A stretch of DNA of 64,000 nucleotides. It comes from Apostichopus japonicus. Lineage: Eukaryota > Echinodermata > Holothuroidea > Aspidochirotida > Stichopodidae. The notes beneath the pieces were generated by a model that worked only from the letters and a program-made list of their open reading frames with translations, did not search any database and was not told the origin of the DNA. A program made the translations under genes and the position numbers. Where the stretch lies: the NCBI RefSeq assembly GCF_037975245.1, contig NC_092573.1, positions 14,156,001 through 14,220,000 on the forward strand, written 5' to 3'. Positions 40,685 to 51,970 of this stretch are shown piece after piece. How positions within the stretch are numbered: the stretch's first letter is position 1; each line of letters begins with the position of its first letter.

Positions 40685-41082
40685 GTTTTGTGTTTTGTAC
40701 ACTAACATTTTAAAATAATTTCTTGTTACATACTCACTTTTGATGTCCTTTTTATATATATTTATACTGGAAATAAATAAATGAAAAAATGAAATGGGAA
40801 AGGACAGTCCAATAGATTATGTCACACTGGCCTTTTTTAGTGGTGATACACTCATATTGTTTCTGAATGCGTCTTACTTTATCCTCGTTACACAAGAACT
40901 GCTGATATCTTTGTTTTAACCGAGTGAAAGCCATTCACCAGCTAAGTTATATCTAGTTTAGTAAAGAGTTACAAGGGAACATTATACTATACCGCCTTGA
41001 GTGAATCGAGTGCAAAGTGAAATAACGAAATGCAACCCATATATATGTATGTCACATACGTTTGTAGTAACCATTGCAATTT

Positions 41083-41995
41083 ATAGATAATCTGGTACTA
41101 ATACTGGTCATTAAAATGCCAAAAAAAAAAATCCTAACTCGCCATATTTTCGACTTTGTTATGGCTACGGTCATTGGCATGTACCTAATATAAAAGGTGT
41201 AGGCGAAGGGAGAGATAGGGGATGGATAACTTTCCCAAATGATTTAAGAATAGGATGTGAACCAGTATGTAAGAGCCAATGGCTATATGTATGAGGGTGT
41301 GGACCTGGGGTCACCGAAGGCGACGGCCATATAGAGGAGCTGGGAATCCTTCCCCGGAAAAAAATGCTGAGACATAAAATGGTTGTGATAATAAATACTC
41401 ATATTTTCTATGATGTGCACTGTGTAGCAAAATCACGTGACCTGAAGCTTTCGTCTTGACATCCATTCCGTCTTTAGGATTGGAGGTTAGCTAAATGTTT
41501 CATGGACACCACAACAAGGTGAACTCGCAAAAGATGGTCGAGATGTATAAAAAATAGTGAATATTAGATATCAAAGCAATGTCTTTTTTTAAAAGTATTG
41601 CTCCAGTGCCGAATGAGTGATAAACTTGTAACTTGTGGAGGCCCGTGTGACATTGGAACTCGGGAATCTTAAATGTGCTTAATTGTGTTACCTGTTACAA
41701 AAGAACATATATATTATAATCTGTTACGTGTATGATGCTGATACAGAGTAAAGAAGTGATTATGGTTTTTTTTGTCATGGTTTATGTTTCTGGAATCATT
41801 CGTTAGTTTGTGACTAAACTCCTTGTTTTGCTATACACAACACATTAAAACAGAGCTTGTCTACGCGTGCGCAAGGTGTACCGTACGTTGATTTCGTTCA
41901 TTCAACTAGTTCCCCCAGTTCTCTACATGGGGCTCCAAGGTTTGGTTGTAACTATACCTGTCACGTCTTTGCATGAATAATTACAAAGACTGTAG
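41083..41995 (+). repeat. Array-flank block Y, copy upstream of unit C
   Basis: Matches the reverse complement of 62285-63262 along its length. Shared strings include CGCCATATTTTCGA, GGTCACCGAAGGCGACG and ATTGGAACTCGGGAA. It ends immediately before the SINE head at 42001. A few hundred bases of AT-rich sequence lie between it and the LINE. No gene. Confidence 0.85.
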
Positions 41996-42000
41996 TCATC

Positions 42001-42065
42001 GGGCTCTGTGGGTAGAGCTGCGGACTGGTAACCGAGTGTTCTGGCTCGAATCCATCTGAAGTTAC
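42001..42065 (+). repeat. tRNA-derived SINE head at start of unit C
   Basis: GGGCTCTGTGGGTAGAGCTG (A box) and GGCTCGAATCC (B box) with a CTGGTAA loop between, then CATCTGAAGTTAC as at 764. It is the best preserved of the three boundary copies. The missing 3' acceptor strand argues against a working tRNA. Confidence 0.65.
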
Positions 42066-42120
42066 TTTATGTAAAACTGCTCTCCATTTTTCTTTATTTG
42101 GAAATTAATAGTATATTTAA

Positions 42121-43372
42121 AAGCCCAGTCACATCTCACCGGATTGCAATAACGGAGAGGGAGCGAAGACAAAAAATGGCACTCCGTTGATGTACGTTAG
42201 TATCCGTTTAGTATGCGGTTCTCCTCCGTCCGTCTACGTTTCATTACCGGGAGGGTCCGTTTGTCCGGTGTCGTTTTTGAACATGCATAAAACTTGGAAC
42301 GGACATCCACCGTAAATTGTCTCCGTTATTTATTCGTTACTAATCCGTTAAGCTTCCGTTTTATCAGTTTCTCATGCGTTTTGTTCGTTCTGTATGCGTT
42401 TGGTATACTGTATTTCTCCGTTCGTCTCTGGTTATTGCTATTGCTCACCGGATCATTAACGGACAAAGAACGGATGAAACGTAGAAGTACAGTACCTACA
42501 CCGTATATTCGACGGACGCTAACGTAGAAATAACGGAAGTGCAATGGAATAGAACTGACAATGAACGGATAGGTAACGGACGTTACACGGAAGAAACGGA
42601 AGAACTCAGGCCAGGAAAGTATAACAGACGGACATAGAACGGAGATGCAGCGTACCTCCACCTTGTCCACTCCAAGCGTCCCACGCCTCATTCTGCTTCT
42701 ATAACCTCTACCGTCAACACCTACATCATGGACCCTTCAGAAAGATTCAAGCTTCAGAACACACTGTCAGCTTTAAAAGCACAGATGCTTATCATTGAAG
42801 CCAACATCAAGACCAATGAATATATAGTCAAGAAGAGAAGAAAGAGACGTGCTCGGCTTAAATGCTGGTCTAGGGCCTTGCTAGGTTCACAGAGAAGACG
42901 GCAGTTTAGTCTTTATGACCAACCATGGAGCTCGTTTATAGCTCCATGGACCAACTAATGCAGGAGCTGCGAATGGAACACCAAAATCTGTCATCAACTT
43001 CATGGGAATGCCCCCTGATTTTGAGGCACTCCGGAGGCCCAGGTTTTAGACCGTTTCTTCTCCGTTGCTAGTCCGGTATGTCCGTTACTTTTCCGGTACT
43101 CCTACGTTTTGTATGTTCTTTATCCGTTAATTGTCCGTTGTAAATTCGTTACTATCCGTTGGTGTTCGTTAGTTCGTTCGTTGTTATTTCGTTGTTCGTC
43201 CGTTGCTGTCCGTCCCTTGTACGTTTGTAACCCGCTTTCACCGTTGAACGTCCGGTACGTTGTAACCCCCAGATGCATGCGCGACAACTTTTGCCAACGG
43301 AAATAACCGGATGACTGTTTTTCGCGCGTACTCTTGTCCGTTCGTGCAATCCGGTGAGATGTGACTGGGCCT
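42121..43372 (+). mobile_element. PIF/Harbinger-type element with TAA target duplication
   Basis: Units A and B read straight through this point (TATTTATAACAGTAGACG); C has a 1252-bp insert. Termini are long inverted repeats: AAGCCCAGTCACATCTCACC then GGATTGCA at the left, and the reverse complement of CAATCCGGTGAGATGTGACT at the right, over 20 bp near-perfect. TAA flanks both sides (42118-42120, 43373-43375), fitting the 3-bp TWA target of PIF/Harbinger. Next to the termini lie many ACGGA (left arm as TCCGT) repeats. It carries a truncated transposase start. Confidence 0.8.
42728..43049 (+). pseudogene. Truncated Harbinger-type transposase N-terminus
   Basis: The frame from 42728 begins MDPSERFKLQNTLSALKAQM and reaches a basic patch (KKRRKRRARLKCWSR) and RRRQFSLYDQ. 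That is the region preceding the DDE domain in HARBI1-like transposases, where a basic W-rich motif is followed by a Tyr-Asp box. A frame change near 42930 leads to MDQLMQELRMEHQ, and a further frame to KSVINFMGMPPDFEALRRP, resembling the FxNFxRMxPxxFxxL box. No DDE catalytic domain is left, so the element is non-autonomous. Confidence 0.6.
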
Positions 43373-46300
43373 TAAACAGTAGACGTGGTGTGCGGTGCTA
43401 TACGGGGTAGATGAAACACTATTGCTCTGCCGGTTGCTAAGTCGTGATATAGGGTTCAAGTCAAACTGGAGTCATAACGCTCTGGAGGTAGTATGGCATT
43501 TTGTGTTCCAATGATTCCTTGTCGTAGTCTCCCTTGATGCCGCAAAAGAACATGTGGCCTAATGAGGCGCTATTCTCCTAAATCGGAATGTATGGATGCT
43601 TTTAAAAGACATCATATAATTTTCTATTAAAATAGCGTTGAGTTTTAAACTAGCGCCTTCTTTTTTTCAGGAAGTGTTCTGTATCTCTACTTGGTTTGTT
43701 TATTACAGCTAACTTGACATACTTTATTGTTGGCCAGGCAAAAACAATTAAACATGCATGGTGTTGAACATGAGTTTCCAGCAACCTTAGCAAAAACTAA
43801 TTTATTCGGCATATATACGCTAGCCCAGTGAAACATACGTTAGTGAAATTATATAGCATGAGGGAACACCCACCCTCATCCCCATCCCTCATCCCACCCC
43901 AAGAGACAGTTTCGTTAAATATAATTATTCAAATTTAAAGTGTTGTACTATTAGGGTGGACTGTATCAATCCATAGAATACATGGAGTTAAACGTTCAGA
44001 GAGATATTTTATCATCTTCTACAATATTCAAAGTTGAACAGCAAAACTATCTATTGATCATTTTAATGCATTGTTTGAAGATTTTTCAACAAAGTGTGAT
44101 GTCGACCTCTGTTTGTGCACGTCGGTGATCAAAAATGGATATTGTAGAATGTCACTGACTTCTGGTTGCCGTTGTAATCTACAAGTCAATGAGTTTACAT
44201 TTTGATGAACAATGAAAACTTTGACTGGAATGTTAATTGGCACCAGATATAGCCAATACATCATGGACACTTTTGTGGAAACACGCTTGATACCTTATTT
44301 ATACCTTATTTATACATTATCACCTTTACTTCAAACTGAAGAATTAATATTATGTATGAATCAAGTGGTAGATATTATACGGACAAGTTTCATTTCTTGT
44401 TCATTTCCTATTATGCCATTTGGGTTTGAAGTGTACGACAGGTTATCTTCGCTTTGAGTACTCCAGAACTCACAATGTAAAAATTACTTCCAGTCACACT
44501 ATTATATCTGGTTGAGTGTCCCTAATTATTTTACCATGTAATGCTATTTTATCAAACAAATTGCTAGGAAAGTCGAAATTACACTTCTTTCCAATAAACA
44601 ACAGAAGACGCGAAAGTGTTATTCATTGTACTCAACGGATAATACCTCGCGATAATATGATGGGTGGTAGATAGGTTGTTATGATAAATCTCGTATGGTT
44701 ACAATCAGGGAGTTGTCCATAATAACTCCCTGTTTCAATCATGTACAAGTATTATACGGATTGGTAAAAGCAGGGAGTTGTAACCTGGTAAAAGTCTCGC
44801 TTTCAAAGCAACGAAAAGTGCAGATTTCAATTAATCATTGAGTGACAATTCTTAATCATAACCTATGCAGTACACTGTGATGATGTAATGACCGTGGCAC
44901 CCTAGACAGAGGTAAGTTCCCACAAAACTAATTTATCCTTGGAAAATAGTTTTGCGATTGTTGTTTCATGAAAAACGAGCTCAATAATAGGCTTTGCGAA
45001 ATGCAATTATGATCAGCCCGTTCCGAATCTGGTCTTACATCCGTAAGAAGAATGCCGATAACATTACACATTCACCTGCTTTATAATTCACGACCGTATT
45101 GCGCCCCAACTAACACCATGTCTAAATGTATATACAATTTGCCCTGACAAATTTCCCATATCCGCAATACACAGTTTAGTAAATAAAGGTCAAAACATAT
45201 GAACGACCTATGTGTCCTAAGACAATAGCTAACAAAATGTTGTGTAAAACGCTCTATTGGACTTTAATTAGCAGGTAACTAAATGATTCCATTCGGTTGT
45301 CAACGTGTTTACCACCACAATCACAAGTCTTGATTGTGATCTAAAAAGAATAAACAAGGACAGTAAATTATAAATCAAAGACATTTAAGTTCCTTTCACC
45401 TATTATATCGGTCAATGAATATCAGCGTCTTTAATTTCAAAAGATTTAAAAAAATACAAATTTTCGACTGAGAAGCTCTTTAGAGAGGGAGTTGTCACCT
45501 TCCAAATGAAAGTCTAAACCTATTAAATTGTTTTCTTCATAACACTCGTTGTGAATGAAGAAAATGAGCTAAATGAAGGACACAACCTCGGTAAGATATA
45601 TCACAAGACAATAAAACACTCATGCGTTTAAATGTTCAGGATAAATATTTACTCCCTGACACAGTAAGAACTTCCAGATGACGTGTAAGAACCAGTGGTA
45701 GATGCATTCTGGGATACATCCGTGGAGGTAACACCGTACTCTGAAGACATCAAACCAGCGTACCATCACATGGTCTTATTATAAGTTGTCTTCGGACACA
45801 GTAACATACACTGTAGGATTTCAGAAAGAAATTTGTTTCTGACCAGCTTCAGTAAGCTCTCAAAGTAATTGCAAGAAAACAATTGCTTCAATTTGAAGAC
45901 TGTAGGGCTCTTCAAAGAGATGGTTTAGAAAAAAAAAGTGGTTAGCGTTCAGAAATCAGTTATCATTAATAGTATGGAATGAGATGTCCAAAATCATATA
46001 ATTGCTATGGGGCATAGGACAAATACATATAATATAAAGGTATCGAGGTAAAAACAGAGTATTAAAGTAAGTGCTAACATGTCACATACGACCGTCCAGT
46101 CTTGGTACATTTTCTTACTATGCAGTGAAACGACAAGATTTATACATGTCGCTCATGTATGTATGGTAATTTGTTTGCTTCCAATATGGCGAAACAATGT
46201 AACACTTCAGTGTGGAATTGATTGCTTTGATTTTTTACGTAACACTGATACATTGACTCATCAAGAAATGTCCAATCTAATAAATCTACAAAATAAAACA

Positions 46301-47808
46301 TGATTTGATATCCGACGAAGAGCATACATATAGTTTGAATATAAATAGCCACGTGAGCAACCGTTCTCTCTCACATATCATTCCTTTTCAACATTATAAC
46401 GTTTAAGACCAATTAAACATCCTTTAGACTATAAGTGTGTGATTAATGGACAGGTGGTTGAGGTGCAGTGTGAAGGGTGGAGTGTGAAACACATTTTTAA
46501 CTCGGCGATTTTATAATCTTGTCGGTAAATCAAAATTTACCCTGGTGCTTGCTGAAGCCCCCCCCCCGTTCCCCGCCGTCCCTGCATCCTGATTGTAAGC
46601 TTGACAAAGACCGAGTACGGAATTTAATTTAATTTAATAAGTGATAATTCCAACAAGGCCAATTTTACAGACATCAACAGTACTTTGATATTCAATTCGA
46701 AGATCACGAACACGCTAACAATCACCACCTTGGTCTACACTTTCCTCCTAATCAGACATTTTAAATTTTTACAATTGTTGTACGACTAACACGAATACTC
46801 AATTAACACTCTCAGATTCTTCCTCTCCCTAGGTTACATTCATTATATGTCGAACAGGTTCGGCACACCTAAGAAACTATCGATATAGTGACCACATAAA
46901 AGAATGCATGAAATGATCTCTACTTAAACATTTGGTCAATATAGTTTCCAACGAGGGCATTTGCATCGTCTGCCAATGCGTTTGGTACTCATACATCATA
47001 CAAAGACAGTTTACAATTTCGTAACCACGTTTCTAGTTTGTGATGTCACATAATTCTTGAACATCTGATGATATACATCCTAATTTATGTCTTTTCTTTT
47101 GGCCAGTAACTCAACCCCCCGGGAGTTGCTACCCTGGATGAAGCAAGTCAAATGTAACGTCATGGGTAGCCATTCATGTACGTCTACGATATGTAATCAC
47201 ATTTCAGATAGTGTAAATTGTGTCTAGTCTTAACGAAGGAAGCGTTCACGAATTTAACAATTTTACAGCGGACATAGACATCTTGTAGAAAACAATCTCT
47301 TGGAAGTTCTGTCCCTCTCTATTCATTTATTTTTGTTATCGCCAATTGTTTACAATGGTATAGGAAGTCTCCTACAAAGTCTTAAAAAGACTTAACAAGG
47401 TAGGAGACTCCATTACAAGACTCTAGGAGACAAGGTAGGAGACTCCATCTTTGTGTCACATTGAATGTTGAGCTTCGACCCATTGGCTAAATACAACATG
47501 TCTTCTTGTTCTGCTACGTGTAAGACCAGTTGTAGTGTATTGCCCAGTAGTGATACATCCTGCTTCCGTATGTGTTACTAGCTTACTACAGAACTACCGT
47601 CTAATTCATCCATCACTTCAAACTTTGATAGACGTGAAGCGACAACCTTAATATCCTCCCGGTTGAATTCAAAAGTGATAAGCATACTGATCAAGACGGC
47701 TTCGCGACTACATTCATGATTATACCAGTTCAGATATAGCTGATCTCTAGTAGCCTGCTTCCAGTGAATATAGCGGACGTAATGACTTTTACTTCAGTTC
47801 CTAAATTG
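43373..47808 (+). repeat. 5' flank of array unit C
   Basis: Homologous to A 765-5880 without the Kolobok-like insert. It holds C-specific pieces: tandem TACCTTATTTA repeats near 44293, a stretch at about 46425-46740 with a C8 run, and the short insert at 47320. 47250-47700 also matches the D copy at 63650-64000. No conserved gene. Confidence 0.75.
47320..47447 (-). repeat. Short retroposon tail inserted in unit C
   Basis: Unit D and unit A lack these ~128 bp (CTGTTCCTCTTTGTG is continuous). Read on the minus strand it ends GATAACAAAAATAAATGAAT, an A-rich LINE/SINE-type terminus. The body holds a tandem GGAGTCTCCTACCTTGT twice and a GTAGGAGACTTCC arm that can pair with it. Confidence 0.5.
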
Positions 47809-47890
47809 ATGTTAACCATGTTCTCTTATAGGCTCATTGGTATCTTTCTCATTACTGTTTTCGTTTGCAAAGCTCAAGTTATGGACGGAG
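47809..47890 (+). CDS. Copy C exon 1: signal peptide
   Basis: [20 protein letters not shown] followed by KAQVMDG, donor GAG|GTAAGT in phase 1. The upstream ATG of copies A and B is gone here (GTGAATATAG), which is why I place the start of all three genes at MLxMF. Confidence 0.82.
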
Positions 47891-49244
47891 GTAAGTTGAC
47901 ACTTTGTTCCCTTTTTCCTTTTGAATATTATTTGTAGAACTGGAATATTTAACGGATGTGTTTATGTTGTCATGTATTCTCCTTGTGGCTAATATCATGT
48001 ATAGCATTATATTCCCCTTGTTAGAGAATCGTGATACACACCTGACGATGCAAGGAGACTGGGGTTGAAAGCGGATCAGTAAGTTCGTTATTTGGTTTTT
48101 TTCGTGCCCAGGTTCTTTCTTGGGTGACTTTTCTTAAAAATTATCTCATTCTTCTGTGACAATGAGCATATATTGCTAATGGTTTTAAAAGCCATTTTGT
48201 TTTCTTGAATTTGTTTATATGAGTTCTGCAGATACTGTGGACCGTTGATGAATTTTGAGCTCAGTACAATTAATACATTTATACTCAATATGACGCCTTT
48301 CTCTCGGAAGTAGGAGACTTGTCACGTTTACATTTCCTTAGCTTTGGTGGTCACAACGGTTTCCCATTTGAGTCAGTTAAAGTCACATGACTTTGGCCTA
48401 ATATAATATCAAAGGGGTTTGTCTGACTCAGAATGAGTAACTTACATGTTTCCATGCTTGAGATATGAGATGTAGGTAGAAGTTTTCGCTGTATTATTCT
48501 GTTGACTTCTGATAACTCATGACCTCGAATAAGATTGATAAAGTCCCTAAAACGATAACATGATTGAAAAATGGTTTTCGGTGGGGTTGTACAGTATAAC
48601 ACAGTACTGTATCTTAGCAATCGCCGTAGAAACGTGGTTATGATAACAAAGACAATATCGCACTGCACTATACTTGACAATGGCGTCACCACGTTGATGC
48701 CTTGAATTGTTTAGATAGGATATGTTGCGTTCCATCTGATTTTATCGAATGTGTGACATTTGATCATGGCATGACAGGTGCGATCAATAACCAGTGTTCC
48801 ATATTTCAGAAATGAAATTCCCCGAATTGCGCCACTGCATATTCTGAATCGGGTGACTATTTCCCAAAATGGACTGATTTCAACGGTTGTTAGCCCTGAT
48901 TACTGTAGGGTATATTCGAACCCGACCCGTAACCCTAACCCCTAACTCTAACCGTACCACAAAGAAACGTTAAAGAACAGAAATCGGAATCGGCTCCAAC
49001 TATAGGTCATTCTCACATGTCGTATTCCACACACAAACTATTGAAAAGTTTAAAATTTCAAATCTGCAAGGAGTACTTTTAGAGAGAATGACAATGAACT
49101 ACATAGTAAGCATGAATAACAGAAAAGTGTGTTCGAGTCTGGCTCGCAACAATGACCAATCATTAAATTGTATATGATAAGTAGTGCAGTATTTAATACA
49201 GTCATGTAATGTCAACGTGTGCTATGCCTTCTGCATTCGTATAG

Positions 49245-49578
49245 ATATTCGCATCATGTCAGATAATCCTCGCGAGGGACACGTAGAAGTTTTCTTAGAG
49301 GATGAGTGGGGGACTATTTCCACAATCGAATTTGATGAGGATACAACCCCGGTGATCTGCAGAAAACTAGGATTTCACGGTCCAGCAGAATCGATTAAAT
49401 CCACAGAGCATCTTGGACCCCTCAGCTCACCGGAATGGAACATTAAGTGTCGTAAGGAGGCAGAGTCAATCCTTGACTGTGACAGAAGTAAAAGGGGGGA
49501 GCATTGATATAGACTTCTCCTACTCGTCCCAGCTTACTACCTGGAAGCATGATAATGACCTTGGGGTCATCTGTAAAG
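49245..49578 (+). pseudogene. Copy C exon 2: SRCR domain, +1 indel
   Basis: Opens after CGTATAG with RIMSDNPREGHVEVFLEDEW and continues GTISTIEFDEDTTPVICRKL, EWNIKCRKEAESILDCDRSK. After the G6 run the other frame resumes SIDIDFSYSSQLTTWKHDND and LGVICKG to AAAG|GTGAGT. The four cysteines match copies A and B, and C2 and C7 are again absent. Diversified positions cluster in TTPVICRKLGFH and the SIDIDFSYSSQLT loop. Confidence 0.85.
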
Positions 49579-49691
49579 GTGAGTCTACATGCATGAGCGT
49601 CTGAATGAAGAATGCTCTGGGGATACTCCAGAGGATTATTACCGTATTGAAGTTAGTATGAACAAAATCTTACATGATAACATTATCTCCT

Positions 49692-49693
<2 letters not shown>

Positions 49694-49776
<83 letters not shown>
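49694..49776. repeat. (TA)n microsatellite after SRCR exon, copy C
   Basis: About 40 TA repeats, counterpart of 9024-9115 and 23694-23829. Confidence 0.96.
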
Positions 49777-49780
<4 letters not shown>

Positions 49781-49836
49781 TTATTTATTTTAACAGTGGA
49801 ATTACGACCGGTTTCGAACCTCTGGCCATACAATCA

Positions 49837-49908
49837 GCGTCCATAGCCCTAGTGGTTAGGGTGTCCGCGTACAGAGCGGAAGGCCCGGGTTCGAATCCCG
49901 GTGGAGTC
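49837..49908 (+). repeat. tRNA-like SINE head, first of a tandem pair
   Basis: A box TAGTGGTTAGGG, an anticodon arm with a perfect 5-bp stem (TCCGC/GCGGA, loop GTACAGA) and a perfect T arm (CCGGG TTCGAAT CCCGG). The acceptor stem GCGTCCA/TGGAGTC has mismatches (5/7 pairs), which argues against a working tRNA. It is followed by a conserved TTTCTTCACTGTTCTTGATT body, as in the second copy, so it is a tRNA-derived SINE. Confidence 0.65.
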
Positions 49909-50208
49909 TGGAAGTTTCTTCACTGTTCTTGATTTTCTAACTCATTACGATTTTCATTTATATTTATTTATTTGCCTTTGTCGTTTACCTCCATTGCATT
50001 AAGTTAAAGTATGTTCAAAATATCTCTTTCGAGATCCGGCTTTAGGATTCACAAATGATTTCGAGTTGGTTAGCATCATGTTTGATCTCTGGAGGAAGGC
50101 AAAATATGTCACCAAAAACAGAACTACTATAGTTCGATACAGGTGACAAACGCCTACAGTGGAATTACGAATCTCCTGACCGGTTTCGAACCTCTGGACA
50201 TACAATCA

Positions 50209-50279
50209 GCGTCCATAGCCTAGTGGTTAGGGTGTCCGCGTACAGAGCGGAAGGCCCGGGTTCAAATCCCGGTGGAAGC
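50209..50279 (+). repeat. tRNA-like SINE head, second of a tandem pair
   Basis: Same head as at 49837 with a better acceptor stem (GCGTCCA/TGGAAGC, 6/7). The T loop is TTCAAAT. The repeat extends upstream over GGAATTACGA..CCGGTTTCGAACCTCTGG and downstream over the TTCACTGTTCTTGATTTTGC body, so the two units are a tandem duplication about 370 bp apart. The loop ACA would read as a Cys anticodon, but I do not claim a functional tRNA. Confidence 0.65.
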
Positions 50280-50326
50280 TGGGAGTTTTTTCACTGTTCT
50301 TGATTTTGCAACTCATTACGATTTTC

Positions 50327-50330
<4 letters not shown>

Positions 50331-50422
<92 letters not shown>
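50331..50422. repeat. (TA)n microsatellite upstream of TM exon, copy C
   Basis: About 45 TA repeats directly after the second SINE body. Confidence 0.96.
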
Positions 50423-50577
50423 TTCGCAGACTCCATTTCGTATGTTCGAATTCTTAAGTGAAAAGAAGAATTGCATAGCAAATGCGTTCTTTTCTTCTTT
50501 GTCAGAATGTCAATTAAAACATCGAGATTTATTTTTTATAATAATGCGTAGATGTTTTCTTTGCATTTTTCGTTTAG

Positions 50578-50783
50578 AATTAGAAGAAGGTCTCCCCTCT
50601 TGGCTGTATTTAGTCTTCGATGTGGCTTTATCCTTGCTCCTATTTTTCGTCATACTCGTGTTTGCTTATTTGGCCTACTACTTCGCTAAGCGAGGAAAGA
50701 CGACTCCGTCCACCAAACTACCCACTGACTCCAACTCCAATCCTACTTACGAGACCTATGTCACCCCAATCGAAACCACACAG
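50578..50783 (+). CDS. Copy C exon 3: transmembrane segment
   Basis: The TTTCGTTTAG acceptor gives phase 1 entry: ELEEGLPSWLYLVFDV then ALSLLLFFVILVFAYLAYYF and AKRGKTTPST. The cytoplasmic part adds NSNPTYETYVTPIETTQ with two tyrosines: YETY and YVTP, the latter fitting a YxxP (Crk/Nck SH2-type) motif. It leaves in phase 0 at CACAG|GTAAGA. No tyrosine pair of this kind exists in copy B. Confidence 0.85.
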
Positions 50784-51329
50784 GTAAGATAGGAATTTCT
50801 TTTCTTTACAAAATGGTGATTTGTTTGAAGAAACAAAAAGGAGTGTGTCAATCTTAAGCTAATTTCCGCTCCTAAAGTGATTAATTATTCGACTGTATTC
50901 CACTTTCCGTCAGCTTCGCTTATTCTTAACTAAGACAAAAGGATCAGTGCATTTTACAGTGCAATTATTGATGGATGGATGGATGCATGGGCGGCGATAA
51001 TGGGGGGGGGGACGGGGGGGGGACATGTCCCACCAATATTTTAGGTGGGTGATATAGTATCTAATATCCCCCCAATATTAAATTTTGGTGGCATAGTTTT
51101 TTTGTGTGGCTAAAACTTCATCCAACACATGCTGCATGAGGTAAATGACTCTTCGTGGTCGTTTCTGTGACCTTTGACCGTATAGTATGTTGTCACTCAT
51201 GATTATTATCATAATGTCTGTCCATCTCTTGTGTATCAGTGTAAGTACGTACAATCATGTATATGATCCACATTGATATGGGTTCACTGGGTTTCCATTT
51301 GGCCTGTTTCCTACAAGATTTCTATCGCA

Positions 51330-51970
51330 GGCGCGTAGCCAAGGGGGGGGGGGGTGGGCGAAGGGGGAGACCCCCTCGAGCATATTTTTTATGATATCGA
51401 AGTTTTGTAGTAGCCGTTATAAGAGGTCTTAATATTTGTACACCAATAAATTGACTGTGTCTGAATTTTCGAAAATTCCGTGACCAACATTTTTCATCAT
51501 ACTTCCCTCTACTCGTGCAATTTTTGACCTGTCTGTTAGGGGTTGAAGGGGATTTTCTAAATTGGTTGTCCATAGATGAAATTTTGTGCAACATTATGGG
51601 TATGTTTTGAAGTGAATTTATTATTCAAATTCTGAACAAATAATGGGCTTAAAACTTTGAAAAGTGGGGCTGACGGGTATTGTGGGCCGTTACGTAGTAT
51701 TACCTACAAAATCAATGATTCACAGGAGATGCGATGAAGTCGAACATGACGTGTGACTGGTGACAATCTTGAAAAAGGTTATGAATGAAAAAACCACTAT
51801 TGGCAAAAACTTGGTTCTCAGGCAAACGTGTACATCTGTTGGTCATTTTCAAGCCCGAAAAGTGCTATTTCCGGTTATAAGGGGGCTATCAAAACCAGAA
51901 ATGTTCTTGTACGCTGCGCGCCAACCAAATGTGGCGCTCCGCTTTGATAGTAATTCGCGCCCCCTGGTTA
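51330..51970 (+). mobile_element. G-rich hAT-like repeat in last intron of copy C
   Basis: Starts CAGGCGCGTAGCCAAGGGGG and is homologous to parts of the composite insertion downstream of gene B (29825-29870 joined to 30899-31435). It contains the empty site of the 29873-30898 element. It lies in an intron here but downstream of the gene in B, so the two insertions are independent. The right terminus is eroded at CGCGCCCCCTGGTTAC. Confidence 0.65.

Larger units (their letters stand above)
39220..40793 (+). mobile_element. 5'-truncated non-LTR retrotransposon (CR1/L2-type)
   Basis: The RT remnant is followed by a tail containing a (TATG)n/(TA)n microsatellite (40501-40684) and ends in GGAAATAAATAAATGAAAAAATGAA, a short A-rich tandem terminus typical of this type of LINE. 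I could not identify a target duplication. Confidence 0.75.

Noticed and set aside
48921-48953. Telomere-like run (CCGTAACCCTAACCCCTAACTCTAACC)
   Set aside because: Only about four degenerate units, far too few for a telomere. At most it is an interstitial scar, and it could be chance in a C-rich stretch.
49837-50279. Two functional tRNA-Cys genes
   Set aside because: The loop would give ACA, an unusual Cys anticodon; the acceptor stems have mismatches and both copies share a long non-tRNA body. A SINE origin fits better.
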